Positions 18,651 through 28,052 are shown, numbered from the stretch's first letter. The stretch is DNA of 64,000 nucleotides from JAMHWF01 sp964371405 (GCA_964371405.1 CAYJLV010000018.1:1-64000), one strand, 5' to 3'. Translations and numbers: made by a program. Notes: generated from the letters alone by a model not told the origin.

Positions 18651-20366
18651 ATGTATTGCGACGCGCGTCAAAGTGACGACGGCATGGTGGCCAACGCGGC
18701 CGTGTGCATCATCGGCGGCGGTGCGGCAGGCATCACGATGGCGCGCGAGTTCGAGCGGCGCGGCGTCGACACGATCCTCCTCGAGAGCGGTGGCTTCCGG
18801 CCCGACTCCGACACCATGGACCTCTACCGCGGCGAGAACGTGGGCATTCCCTACGAATTCGGCGACGGCTTCCGCAGCCGGCTGCTCGGCGGCGGCAGCA
18901 ACTGCTGGGGCGGCTGGTGCCGGCCGCTCGATGCCGAGGATTTGCAGCGCCGCGACTGGGTGCCCCACAGCGGCTGGCCGTTCGAACTGCCGGAGCTGAT
19001 GCCGTATTACGAACGCGCACACCCAGTGCTGCGGCTCGGGCCGGTCAACTACGACATTCAGCACTGGGTCTCGGCGATCAACCGCCCGGACGTGCGGCGC
19101 ATGCCGCTGCCGAGCGGTGAAGTCCTGGACAGCATGTCGCAGTTCAGCCCGCCGATGCGCTTCGGCAAGACGTACCGGCGCGATCTCAAGAATGCACGAC
19201 ATGTGCGCGTCTTCCTGTGGGCCAACGTCGTCGACATCGAGACGGACCACACCGGCCAGACGATCACGCGCGTCCACGTCAAGACGCTGACGGGCCGGCG
19301 CATGACGGTGGAGGCACGCCAGTTCGTGCTGGCCACTGGGGGCATCGAGAACGCACGCATCCTGCTGGCTTCCAAGAAGTCGCATGCCAACGGACTGGGC
19401 AACGCCAACGATCTGGTCGGCCGCTATTTCATGGACCATCCGCGGCTTCAGCTGGGCAAGATCAAGCTGCGCGAGCCGTGGCGGCGCAATCGCCTGTACG
19501 ACATCATGTTCCACTACCTGGACCGCACGGTCTCGGCAAACGGAACGCACGTCGCGGCGCAGATGACGATCTCGCACGAGGTGCAAAAGCGCGAAGGCCT
19601 GCTCAACGGGCGCATGTGGTTCTGGTCGATCTTCCCCGGTGAGGGCACGGCCCCCGCCGAGGCGCTGGTGCGTATGAAGCACCGGCTCCACGCCAAAGTG
19701 GATCCGCACCACAGCTTCCTGGGCGACCTCGCAACGATCGCGCGCGAGCCGTTGAACGCGCTCAACTTCATCGCCGCCAGGCAACTCAGGCCCGTGGGAT
19801 TCCTCAAGGAGATGCACTTCCAGATGATCAAGGAAGCGCGTTTCCAGATGATCTGCGAACCGACGCCCAACCCCGACAGCCGCGTGATGCTGTCGACCGA
19901 GCGCGACCCGCTGGGAGTCCCGCGCGCTCGCGTCAACTGGCAACTCGGCGATCAGGTCAAGCACACGTTCGATCGCTCGCTGGCGATCGTCGCGAAAGAG
20001 CTAGCAGCCGCCAACGTCGCCGACGTCGAACTCGATCCGCCTCTGGTGGACCGCAGCTGGCCCGAATCGCTGGAAGGCACGTGGCACCACATGGGCACCA
20101 CGCGGATGCATGACTCACCGCGCCAGGGCGTGGTCGACCGGAATTGCCGCATCCACGGCATGTCGAACATGCACATCGCGGGCAGTTCCGTCTTTCCCAC
20201 GGCAGGAGCGAATTTCCCGACGTTTACGCTGGTCGCGCTGGCGCTGCGACTCAGCGACCGGATCGCGGCGGAGCTGAAGCGTCCCGACGGCGTCGCCGGC
20301 ATCCCGGCCGATCGCGCGCAATCCGACGCGCCCGCCGTGTCGGAGCTGTGCGACGCCGCGGGTTGA
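18651..20366 (+). CDS. GMC-family FAD oxidoreductase
   Basis: A 571-residue flavoprotein of the glucose-methanol-choline family. The FAD-binding GGGAAG motif is at 22-27, followed by LLESGG. RLLGGGSNCWGGWCRPL corresponds to the GMC flavin region. The C-terminal domain carries the active-site WHHMGTTRM (about 477-485), SVFPTAGANFPTFTL and a final helix. No signal peptide or twin-arginine motif is present, so it should act in the cytoplasm. AAGGA lies 7 bp before the ATG. The protein is unusual for an EPS operon: it may oxidise a sugar or lipid-linked intermediate, or an unrelated alcohol. The substrate is unknown. Confidence 0.88.
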   Translation: MYCDARQSDDGMVANAAVCIIGGGAAGITMAREFERRGVDTILLESGGFRPDSDTMDLYRGENVGIPYEFGDGFRSRLLGGGSNCWGGWCRPLDAEDLQRRDWVPHSGWPFELPELMPYYERAHPVLRLGPVNYDIQHWVSAINRPDVRRMPLPSGEVLDSMSQFSPPMRFGKTYRRDLKNARHVRVFLWANVVDIETDHTGQTITRVHVKTLTGRRMTVEARQFVLATGGIENARILLASKKSHANGLGNANDLVGRYFMDHPRLQLGKIKLREPWRRNRLYDIMFHYLDRTVSANGTHVAAQMTISHEVQKREGLLNGRMWFWSIFPGEGTAPAEALVRMKHRLHAKVDPHHSFLGDLATIAREPLNALNFIAARQLRPVGFLKEMHFQMIKEARFQMICEPTPNPDSRVMLSTERDPLGVPRARVNWQLGDQVKHTFDRSLAIVAKELAAANVADVELDPPLVDRSWPESLEGTWHHMGTTRMHDSPRQGVVDRNCRIHGMSNMHIAGSSVFPTAGANFPTFTLVALALRLSDRIAAELKRPDGVAGIPADRAQSDAPAVSELCDAAG

Positions 20367-20414
20367 AGCACCCCTTTCCTGCAACGGCCGCCGGGGCGGC
20401 CCCGGAGAAATTCG

Positions 20415-21659
20415 TTGCGCATCGCCATCCTCGGCCCCTTCGCCGGCCCGTCACTGTCTGCCCAGTTCGAGTTCACCGGTGGGACGTCGCTGCCGGCGGG
20501 TTATCCCGGTGCGCCGCTGATGACGGTGCTGGCCAAGGCCCTGGTCGAGAGCGGTCACGACGTCGCCGCGATTTCCACCGACTATCCGACGCCGGTTGCT
20601 GAACTGGAGCCGTACCGGGCGTTCCGTGCCCGTCGCCTGACGGCCTATTTCTGCCCACAGCGCCCCCGATCGTTCCGCTCCAACGAGGGCCGTCGCGGGC
20701 GCGCACTCGACTTCTTCCGATACGAGCGCGACTGCCTGTCGGCGGCGATCTTCGACTATGCACCCGACGTCATCCACGCCCATTGGACCTACGAGTTCGC
20801 ATGGGCGGCGCTCGACAGCGGCATCCCGACAGTGGTGACGGCGCACGACTCGCCGCGCAAGGTCGTGCGCTTCATGCCGAGCCTCTACCGCGTCGCCCGC
20901 TATCTGATGGCTCGCCGCGTGCTGCCGCGCTGTACGCACCTGACTGCTGTCTCGCCCGATCTGGCGGCCGACGTGCGGCGCCTGACTCGCACACCGGTCA
21001 CTGTCGTCGCCAATCCCATCGCGAACGCGATCCGCGATGGCGCCGGCTGCAGCGATCGGGCGTTCTCGAGCAAGACGCTGATGATGGTGCTCAACGGCTG
21101 GAACGACCTGAAGAACGGCGCGATCGCGCTGCAGGCATTCACGCAGGCACGACGCACCGATCCGGCGCTCAGGCTCGTGTGCTTCGGTTCGGGCTACGAA
21201 CCGGATGGCAGTGCGCAGCGTTGGGCCCGGCGTCGCGGCCTCGCCGAGAGAGTCGAGTTCCGCGGCCCGGTGCCGCACGACATCATCCTGCAACAGATGC
21301 GCGAGAGCGCCGCACTGGTCCACCCATCACGCTGGGAGGCCTGCTGCATGTCGATCGCCGAGGCGATGAGCGTCGGCTTGCCCGTTATCGCCGGCCGCCA
21401 TACCGACGGCGTGTCCTGGCAACTCGACGACGGTCGAGCCGGCGTGCTGGCCGACGTGACGAAGGTCGATGACATCTCGCGTGCCATGATCGCCCAGACG
21501 CGCGACGAGCGGGCTTGGCGCGAGATGTCTACGACCGCCCGTGCACGAGCGCGACAGCTGTTTGATGTGGATCAGGTCGTCGACCAGTACGTTGCGCTCT
21601 ACCACGCTGCGCTGGACTCGGCCGCAACGCAGCCCGTATCGCGCGCGGTGCACCCGTAG
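20415..21659 (+). CDS. Glycosyltransferase family 4 protein
   Basis: A 414-residue GT-B retaining glycosyltransferase. The N-terminal domain begins MRIAILGPFAG with a glycine-rich loop GGTSLPAGYPGAP. The C-terminal GT1/GT4 domain has LNGWNDLKNGAIAL, CFGSGYE, and the nucleotide-sugar site PSRWEACCMSIAEAMSVGLPVI (the usual EPFGLVxxEA region is here EACCMSIAEA). It would add one sugar to the lipid-linked EPS repeat at the cytoplasmic face. The start is TTG at 20415, chosen because GGAGAAA lies just upstream and no ATG fits the family N-terminus. Confidence 0.88.
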   Translation: MRIAILGPFAGPSLSAQFEFTGGTSLPAGYPGAPLMTVLAKALVESGHDVAAISTDYPTPVAELEPYRAFRARRLTAYFCPQRPRSFRSNEGRRGRALDFFRYERDCLSAAIFDYAPDVIHAHWTYEFAWAALDSGIPTVVTAHDSPRKVVRFMPSLYRVARYLMARRVLPRCTHLTAVSPDLAADVRRLTRTPVTVVANPIANAIRDGAGCSDRAFSSKTLMMVLNGWNDLKNGAIALQAFTQARRTDPALRLVCFGSGYEPDGSAQRWARRRGLAERVEFRGPVPHDIILQQMRESAALVHPSRWEACCMSIAEAMSVGLPVIAGRHTDGVSWQLDDGRAGVLADVTKVDDISRAMIAQTRDERAWREMSTTARARARQLFDVDQVVDQYVALYHAALDSAATQPVSRAVHP

Positions 21660-21780
21660 CCGCGGGTGCCCCCACGACTGCAGGATTTCGGGGGCATGCC
21701 GGCATCGCCACACTCGCCGAGGGGAGACCCGATTCGGCGGGTGCGTCGCGCACAGCAGGAATCACGTCACGAGGAACCGC

Positions 21781-22524
21781 ATGTCGATCAAGCATGCTTT
21801 GAAGTTGACCGCGCAGCGGTTCGGGATCGAAGTCCATCGCTACAACGCGGTGGAGTCGGCAGAGGCACGCACGTTCGCCCTGTTCGACACGCAGTGCATC
21901 GACACCGTCATCGACGTCGGCGCCAACGACGGTGGATACGGCCGGCTGCTGCGGCGCAGCGGCTACCGCGGCGCGATCCTGTCGTTCGAGCCCCTGGAGC
22001 AGGAGCACGCTGCGCTGTCGTCGGGAGCGATCGCCGATGCCGGCTGGCATGTCGCGCCGCGCATGGCGCTGGGCAGCGAAAACACCGAGGTCGAGATCCA
22101 CGTCGCAGGCAACTCGGCAAGCAGTTCGATTCTTCCGATGCACCGAACTCACGTCGACGCGGCTCCCGAATCGCGCTATGTCGGCGTGCAACGCGTGGCG
22201 GTGCAACGGCTCGACGACGTGCGGCATCCTGCGCTCGACGCAGCGAAGCGCCTGCTGCTCAAGATCGACACGCAGGGCTACGAGATGGCGGTGCTGCACG
22301 GCGCCGAGAAGACGCTGCCTCGGCTCGCCGGCGTGCAGCTGGAGTTGTCGGTCACGCCGCTGTATGACGGCCAGACGCTGTACTTGGAAACCATCCAGTG
22401 GTTGCAGCAGCGCGGATTCGAGCTGTGGAACATCATGCCCGGATTCGTCGATCCGGGAACGGGGCGGATGCTGCAGTTCGACGGAGTGTTCTTCAGAAGC
22501 GGATCAGCTGGTCAAAGCAAGTGA
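21781..22524 (+). CDS. FkbM family methyltransferase
   Basis: A 247-residue SAM-dependent methyltransferase of the FkbM type. Motif I is seen as DVGANDGGYG, followed by FEPLEQEH and the FkbM-typical LLKIDTQGYEMAVL. Family members usually O-methylate sugars or polyketides, and in EPS loci they are inferred to methylate glycan residues. GAGGA upstream of the ATG at 21781 supports the start. It follows the GT4 gene after 121 bp and precedes the beta-propeller gene by 26 bp. Confidence 0.88.
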   Translation: MSIKHALKLTAQRFGIEVHRYNAVESAEARTFALFDTQCIDTVIDVGANDGGYGRLLRRSGYRGAILSFEPLEQEHAALSSGAIADAGWHVAPRMALGSENTEVEIHVAGNSASSSILPMHRTHVDAAPESRYVGVQRVAVQRLDDVRHPALDAAKRLLLKIDTQGYEMAVLHGAEKTLPRLAGVQLELSVTPLYDGQTLYLETIQWLQQRGFELWNIMPGFVDPGTGRMLQFDGVFFRSGSAGQSK

Positions 22525-22550
22525 GTCGAGCGACAGGGAGGGCCCGGGAC

Positions 22551-24056
22551 ATGCATAGTCGTTCACTGGCGATCGAGCACGACGCCTGGATCGAAGTCGA
22601 CGAGTCGGCGTCTGCGCATACCCGACCGGTCGCCGAGGCATTGCGCGAGTTCGCCAAACGCTCGGGGATCCGCTGGATCGACCGGAGCGCTGGGCAACAC
22701 GGCGCAGAGCAGACCGGGCTCCGGCTGAACTTGTTCAGCCACGGCGAGTCGCTGCCGGGCTCCGCGTCGGGCATCGAATTCCTCGTCGAGGAAGGGCTGT
22801 GGCTGTATCGCCTCGGGTCGCCCGTTTGCGGCTGGGGCAGCGTGGAGGCCGGCGTCGAGCGCGGCAGGCTGCTGATCGTCCGAACACGAGGCGCGGGCGG
22901 CGAGACCGAACTGCTCGCCGAGGCCGAAATCCGTACCAGCATGACCCGCCCGTGGCGCAACGCCGGCGAATTCGGCGCCGCCGCCGCCGTGCTGATCCAT
23001 GAGGGTTGCCTCGCGCGCCGGGGCAGACCCATCGTGCTGTCGCCGCTTCGTGCCCCCCAGTTGCGGCTGCGCGACCGTGCCCGTTGGCTCTTCCGCTCGT
23101 TCCTGCCCAGCGTGGCCAACTCGCTGGCCTGGAAGCTGGGCTTGGCGCCGAGGCTGCAGTGGTCGATCGGCGTGATGCCGGGTCAGTTGAGGCCCGCTTC
23201 GGGCTGGAGCTTCCCCTGGGAACGCGTGCGCTGGATCGACCCGCCGGACAACGGAATCATCGCCGACCCATTCGTCATCAAGCACAACGGTGCGCACTGG
23301 CTCTTCTATGAGCACATGCTGTTCGACGAGGGAAAAGGGACGATCCATGCCGGCCGGCTCGATCCCCAAACCGCCACACTGCGCGACGCGCGCGAGGTGC
23401 TGGCCACGCCGCATCACCTGTCGTTCCCCAACGTCTTCCAGGCCGACGGCCAGTGGTACATGCTTCCCGAGCAGGCGCAGTCTGGATCGGTGAAGCTGTA
23501 CAGGGCGGATGCATTTCCGTGGCAGTGGGCGCAGTACCGCGAACTGCTCGCGGGCTTCCCGGGCATCGATCCCGTCCTGCTGCGACATGACGACAAGTGG
23601 TGGCTGTTCGTCACGCGCGACGGCGGACCGTGCGTCGACAACAACCTGCACCTGTACTGGTCCGACAGCCTGGACGGCGAGTTCGTCGCGCATCCACTGA
23701 ACCCTATCCGCACGGGACTGTTCGGCTCGCGCATGGCGGGCGCCATCCTGCGCGACGGCGATGCCCTCTTGCGCCCGGCCCAGGACGGGCGAGCCGGCTA
23801 CGGCGCGGGACTCGCGTTGTATCGGATCGAAGAGTTGACGACGACCTCGTACCGCGAAAGCGAGCTGTGCGCTTGGCGGCCGAGCCGTTCGGGCCCGTTT
23901 CGCCACGGCTTTCATGCGCTACATGCGTGCGAAGACGCCGTCGTCGTCGATGCGCAACGAATGCGCCCGGTCCTGCCACGCGAACGCTTGCGGCGCCGCC
24001 GGACCGGCTTGCTGATGACGGCCGTCGTGGCGTGGACCCTGACGGAGGCGTTCTAG
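22551..24056 (+). CDS. Formyltransferase-like/GINT1-N beta-propeller protein, EPS-associated
   Basis: A 501-residue cytoplasmic protein with two parts. The N-terminal ~200 residues have weak resemblance to the substrate-binding half of formyltransferase-like domains found in EPS loci (LRLNLFSHGESLPGSASGIEF), without a recognisable catalytic Asn-His-Asp set. The C-terminal ~300 residues match the five-bladed-propeller domain at the N-terminus of plant glucosamine inositolphosphorylceramide transferases (ADPFVIKHNGAHWLFYE, SFPNVFQADGQWYMLPE, TRDGGPCVDNNLHLYWS). The role is unknown; a glycan-modifying or sugar-binding function is inferred from fold and context. The ATG at 22551 has GGGAG 10 bp upstream. 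Confidence 0.7.
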   Translation: MHSRSLAIEHDAWIEVDESASAHTRPVAEALREFAKRSGIRWIDRSAGQHGAEQTGLRLNLFSHGESLPGSASGIEFLVEEGLWLYRLGSPVCGWGSVEAGVERGRLLIVRTRGAGGETELLAEAEIRTSMTRPWRNAGEFGAAAAVLIHEGCLARRGRPIVLSPLRAPQLRLRDRARWLFRSFLPSVANSLAWKLGLAPRLQWSIGVMPGQLRPASGWSFPWERVRWIDPPDNGIIADPFVIKHNGAHWLFYEHMLFDEGKGTIHAGRLDPQTATLRDAREVLATPHHLSFPNVFQADGQWYMLPEQAQSGSVKLYRADAFPWQWAQYRELLAGFPGIDPVLLRHDDKWWLFVTRDGGPCVDNNLHLYWSDSLDGEFVAHPLNPIRTGLFGSRMAGAILRDGDALLRPAQDGRAGYGAGLALYRIEELTTTSYRESELCAWRPSRSGPFRHGFHALHACEDAVVVDAQRMRPVLPRERLRRRRTGLLMTAVVAWTLTEAF

Positions 24057-24105
24057 GAAGTTAGCGTCAGAGGGTCCGCGCAGCGGACAGCGGGCGGAAG
24101 CCGAA

Positions 24106-25140
24106 ATGCATCTGAAGTACATCCATCGCGCTCGTGGCGTAGCGATCGTCTCGATCGTCGCCATGCACTGCCTCGACAACCTCGACTGGTCGTCGAACCA
24201 TCGGCTCTACCGCTTCTTGACCGAGCTGCTCCAGGGATCGACGGTCGTCTTCTTCATGATCTCGGGCTACCTGTTCCAGCACTTGAGCGACCGCTTCGAG
24301 TACACCGAGTACCTGAAGAAGAAAATCAGGAACGTCATCCTTCCGTACATCGTCGTCAGCCTGCCGGGCATACCGTTGCTGCTGTCGAAGCCCTACTTTC
24401 TGGAGCAGAACCCGGAGTTGATCGGCACGTCGTGGTGGCAGCAGGTGCTCTTTCTCTACATCTACAGCGGATCCCAGCTCAACTACGTCCTGTGGTTCGT
24501 CCCGGTGGTGACGATCTACTACCTGTGCGCGCCGCTGTTCGTTCACTTTCTCAAGCATCCGCGCTACTTTCTGTCGCTGCTGGTGCTGATCCCCGTGTCG
24601 ATCCTGGCGCACCGGACCACCATTCAGAAGTACCACCACCTGCAGTTGGCGCTGTACTTCCTGTCGGCTTACATGACGGGCATGTGGGCAGCGCTCTACC
24701 GAGAGAAGGTGCTGGCATTCGCCGTTCGGAATCTCGCGCCGTTGTCGATCACCGTCCTCGCGATCGTCTTCGGACACCTCCTGCTCACTGATCACGTCGG
24801 CAGCTATGTCGAAGAAATCTTCTCCGATGAGCAGGGACGCATCGACTGGATCTTCGTGCAGAAGATGCTGCTGTTCTTCGTGCTGATCGGTGGCCTCAAG
24901 AAGCTCGACAGGCTCAGGATGCCAGGGGTCGACTACATTGCATCGGTCAGCTTCGCGATATTCTTCCTCCACGTCTACGTGCTCTACATATACAGTCATC
25001 TCATGCACTGGCATCAATTCCCCGGAACACTCATGAGCGTCGTCGCGCTGCTGGTACTCACGGTCGCGTGTTCGACCGGTCTGGTGTACCTCTCCCGATC
25101 GATCTTCGGCCGCACGAGCAGGCTGCTTATCGGCGCCTAG
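24106..25140 (+). CDS. Acyltransferase family 3 membrane protein
   Basis: A 344-residue integral membrane protein with about 10 hydrophobic segments. The N-terminus has the OafA/acyltransferase-3 pattern RARGVAIVSIVAMHCLDN with its conserved His. FFMISGYLF and the following basic KKKIRNVILPY segment are also typical. Such enzymes transfer acyl groups (usually acetyl) onto glycans during export. Here it probably O-acetylates the EPS or its lipid-linked unit. It starts 49 bp after the propeller gene. Confidence 0.87.
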   Translation: MHLKYIHRARGVAIVSIVAMHCLDNLDWSSNHRLYRFLTELLQGSTVVFFMISGYLFQHLSDRFEYTEYLKKKIRNVILPYIVVSLPGIPLLLSKPYFLEQNPELIGTSWWQQVLFLYIYSGSQLNYVLWFVPVVTIYYLCAPLFVHFLKHPRYFLSLLVLIPVSILAHRTTIQKYHHLQLALYFLSAYMTGMWAALYREKVLAFAVRNLAPLSITVLAIVFGHLLLTDHVGSYVEEIFSDEQGRIDWIFVQKMLLFFVLIGGLKKLDRLRMPGVDYIASVSFAIFFLHVYVLYIYSHLMHWHQFPGTLMSVVALLVLTVACSTGLVYLSRSIFGRTSRLLIGA

Positions 25141-25219
25141 CCGGCATCGACGCACCGCCCGACGCCCGCGTCGCCGCGAGCGGCTCGACGCTTCGAACGA
25201 CTTCTCAATCGACACTGCA

Positions 25220-26011
25220 ATGGCAGCATCCAAACCTGGTCCCGCAGCAGTCAGCATCATGGGACTGCCCATCAGCACGCAGGCTCACGCCGACGTGCTG
25301 CGCGGCATGGAAGATGCGATCACCCGCCGCGACCGCGGCCGCTACATCTCGATCACGAACACCGAGTCGATGTACCACGGTCTTCGCATCGAGTCGCACG
25401 GCCGCCACATCCGCAACGCCGACTACTCGCTGTGCGACGGCGTCGGCGTGATCGTCGCCGGGTGGGCCTGGGGTCATCGCATCGAGCGATTCAACGGGCC
25501 GGTGCTGCAGCTCGAGGCATCCAACCACGGGCAGACCCGCGGCTGGAGGCACTTCTTCTACGGCGGCAAGGAAGGCGTCGCCGACGAAATGGCGCGACGC
25601 CTGCGCGAGAAGTACCCGGACCTGATCGTGTGCGGGACCTACTGCCCGCCGTTTCGCGAGCTCAGCGTCGAGGAGGACCAGGCGGTCGTCGACATGATCA
25701 ATCGAACCCTTCCCGACATCGTCTGGGTGGGCCTGGGCCTCGTCAAGCAGGAGCGCTGGATCCAGCAGCACCTCAACCGGATCGATGCGCCGTGGATGGT
25801 CGGCGTCGGCGCCGCATTCGACTATCACGCCGGCGCGGTGCCCTGGGCGCCGGCGTTCCTGCGCACGCTCGGGCTCGAGTGGCTGTTCCGACTGATCATC
25901 CAGCCCAAGCTGCGCGCAAAGCGGTATTGGTGGTCGTTCGTCTTTGTCGCGGAGTCGACGCTGAAGGGACTGCTGTCGTTGCAGTTCCTGCGCAAGTCGA
26001 CTTCGCCCTGA
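25220..26011 (+). CDS. WecG/TagA/CpsF family glycosyltransferase
   Basis: A 263-residue GT26 family enzyme. The conserved N-terminal core is seen as ISITNTESMYHGL, RNADYSLCDGVGVIVAGW and VWVGLGLVKQERWI, then VGVGAAFDYHAG near the C-terminal part. Family members transfer N-acetylmannosamine, ManNAcA or glucose-type residues to a lipid-linked acceptor. Given the UDP-HexNAc dehydrogenase in the same operon, transfer of a HexNAc uronic acid is a reasonable guess but not shown. It has a basic, amphipathic C-terminal region suitable for membrane association. Confidence 0.9.
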   Translation: MAASKPGPAAVSIMGLPISTQAHADVLRGMEDAITRRDRGRYISITNTESMYHGLRIESHGRHIRNADYSLCDGVGVIVAGWAWGHRIERFNGPVLQLEASNHGQTRGWRHFFYGGKEGVADEMARRLREKYPDLIVCGTYCPPFRELSVEEDQAVVDMINRTLPDIVWVGLGLVKQERWIQQHLNRIDAPWMVGVGAAFDYHAGAVPWAPAFLRTLGLEWLFRLIIQPKLRAKRYWWSFVFVAESTLKGLLSLQFLRKSTSP

Positions 26012-26040
26012 TCGGTATCGTCTTTCGGACTGGAGAACCA

Positions 26041-27132
26041 GTGATTCGCATTGGTATGGTGGGGCTCGGCAAGATGGGGTTGTCCCATCACGCGATCGTC
26101 AATTCGCATCCGCGCGTCAAGATCGCCGCGGCGTGCGACACGACGGCCTATCTGACCGACGTGCTCGGCAAGTACACCGGTCTCAAGTGCTATTCGGACC
26201 TCGACCGGATGCTGTCGGAAGAGTCGCTCGATGCTGTCGTGATCTCGACGCCGTCGAGGCTGCACGCGTCGATGGTCGAGAAGGCGCTGCAGCGCGGCCT
26301 CCATGTCTTCTGCGAGAAGCCGTTCGTGCTCGACGTCGCTGACGGCGAACGCCTCGTTGCGCTGGCCGACAGCAAGGGGCTCGTCACCCAGGTCGGCTAC
26401 CACTATCGTTTCGTCGGCGCGTTTCGCGAGGCGGCGCGATTGGTGGCGTCCGGCGCGCTCGGGCGAGTCCACCACGTGCGCGCCGAGGCCTACGGCCCCG
26501 TCGTGCTGCGCCCGAAGGGCGGGACGTGGCGCTCCGCGAAGAACGAGGGAGGCGGAGCTCTATACGACTATGCGTGCCACGCCATCGACCTCGTGAACTT
26601 CATCGCCGGAGCACCGAAGTCGGTCGGAGGCGTCGTGCTGCGGCAGACGTTCTCGCGCGATGTCGAGGACGAGGTCTACTGCTCAATGTACTTCGGCGAC
26701 GGCGCGACCGGGCAGCTCGCCGTCAACTGGAGCGACGAGAGCTTTCGCAAGATGTCGACGAAGATTACCGTCTGGGGCACGAACGGGCGCGTTTCGGCCG
26801 ACCGACAGGAGTGCCAGCTCTACCTGCGCGAACCGTATCCCGGGCTGCCGGACACGCCCCAAGGCTGGTCGGTGCGCTACACGACCGACGTGACGCAGGA
26901 GGTCTGGTACTACCTGCGCGGCGAGGAATACTCCGCGCAGATCGACTACTTCGTGACGAGCTGCGAGCAACGGCGCACCGACGGCGTCAACACGTTCCGC
27001 TCGGCACTGCAGGCCGATCGCGTCGTCGAGCAGATCCTCGCCGAGGAACACTCCGGCGTGCGCACCGTCCATGCCACCCCTCAGCGCGCGACGCAGCCGG
27101 GCCTCTGGGCGCGGCTGTTCGGCCGGACCTGA
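26041..27132 (+). CDS. Gfo/Idh/MocA family oxidoreductase
   Basis: A 363-residue NAD(P)-dependent oxidoreductase. The Rossmann motif GMVGLGKMGLSHH begins at residue 5. The EKP motif (CEKPF) contains the conserved catalytic-site lysine. The C-terminal alpha/beta domain includes ALYDYACHAIDLVNF. Enzymes of this type in EPS loci often oxidise or reduce nucleotide sugars (e.g. WbpB-like C3 oxidation). No partner aminotransferase is present nearby, so the product is unclear. The start is GTG at 26041 with GGAG 6-9 bp upstream. It lies 29 bp after the WecG-family gene and 50 bp before the next gene. Confidence 0.88.
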   Translation: MIRIGMVGLGKMGLSHHAIVNSHPRVKIAAACDTTAYLTDVLGKYTGLKCYSDLDRMLSEESLDAVVISTPSRLHASMVEKALQRGLHVFCEKPFVLDVADGERLVALADSKGLVTQVGYHYRFVGAFREAARLVASGALGRVHHVRAEAYGPVVLRPKGGTWRSAKNEGGGALYDYACHAIDLVNFIAGAPKSVGGVVLRQTFSRDVEDEVYCSMYFGDGATGQLAVNWSDESFRKMSTKITVWGTNGRVSADRQECQLYLREPYPGLPDTPQGWSVRYTTDVTQEVWYYLRGEEYSAQIDYFVTSCEQRRTDGVNTFRSALQADRVVEQILAEEHSGVRTVHATPQRATQPGLWARLFGRT

Positions 27133-27182
27133 CCGCGGGGCAGCCGCCCTTTCGACGAATCGATACGAACGGATCTCATCTG

Positions 27183-28046
27183 ATGGACCGAGTGCTCTTC
27201 GGCGACAACCAGTTCTTCGGCGTCAATCACATGTCGGAGGAGAAGGCGCGCGCCCAGTCGATGCGCTTCCAGGATCTGCAGTCGATCGTCGACGTGCTGG
27301 ATGCCGCCTACCAGGAGGGCATCCGCACGTTCATGTGCACGACGCACGACCGCGTCGGTGAGATCTGCGACTACTTCCGTGCCCATCGCGACAAGTATCC
27401 GGACTACCGCTTCTATCCGTGCATGCCGTACGCGCACAAGTACGCCAATGCCGTGACCGAACACGGCATGGTCGATGCGCTGCGCCGGTTCCTGCCGGAG
27501 GACGGCGCGCTCGGTGCGATGCTCAAGGGCGGTGTGGCGCTCGCCAACAAGGACGTGCGGGGCATCATGCAGCTGCTCATCGATGCCGAGATGAAGATGT
27601 TCCATGGCCTCTCGACGCCGGTGATCTTCATCCAGAACGTAATCACCGACCTGCTGCTCGGCCTGGGGATGAAGGACACGCTGAAGATCTTCGCCGACCA
27701 CGTGCGCGAGAAGTACCAGGCGGAGCCCGGCTTCATCACGATGAACACGCCGATGCTGCTGGACGTGCTGGACGAGCTGAAGATCGACAATCCGATCGTC
27801 TGCTCGAACATCAACAAGATCGGTTTTCGCATGTGCGGCGGCATCGATCTGTACGAGAAGACGATCGCCACGCGCCGGTTCCGCCCCGTCGCCATGTCGG
27901 TGCTGGCCTCCGGCGCGATCTCTCCGCGCGAGGCGATCGAGTACGTGTGCCGTCAGCCGCAGATCGAGTCGATCGTGTTCGGCGCGTCGGGCCGCGCCAA
28001 CATTCGCCAGACGAAGGCGCTGATCGACGAGCTGAGCGCTCACTGA
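27183..28046 (+). CDS. Uncharacterised EPS-locus protein, possibly aldo/keto-reductase-like barrel
   Basis: A 287-residue soluble protein with no signal or membrane segment, which I cannot assign firmly. It begins FGDNQFFGVNHMSEEKAR. It alternates predicted strands and helices like a TIM barrel (GIRTFMCTTHDRVGE, GFITMNTPML, NPIVCSNINKIGF, VAMSVLASGAISPREA). It ends with IVFGASGRANIRQTKALID, which resembles the C-terminal cofactor-binding segment of aldo/keto reductases. The classic Asp-Tyr-Lys-His tetrad is not evident. It is the last gene of the plus-strand run starting at epsB and is followed by a perfect 30-bp palindrome. Pairing with the Gfo/Idh gene suggests a joint sugar-modifying role. 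Confidence 0.6.
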   Translation: MDRVLFGDNQFFGVNHMSEEKARAQSMRFQDLQSIVDVLDAAYQEGIRTFMCTTHDRVGEICDYFRAHRDKYPDYRFYPCMPYAHKYANAVTEHGMVDALRRFLPEDGALGAMLKGGVALANKDVRGIMQLLIDAEMKMFHGLSTPVIFIQNVITDLLLGLGMKDTLKIFADHVREKYQAEPGFITMNTPMLLDVLDELKIDNPIVCSNINKIGFRMCGGIDLYEKTIATRRFRPVAMSVLASGAISPREAIEYVCRQPQIESIVFGASGRANIRQTKALIDELSAH

Positions 28047-28052
28047 GCGTTC

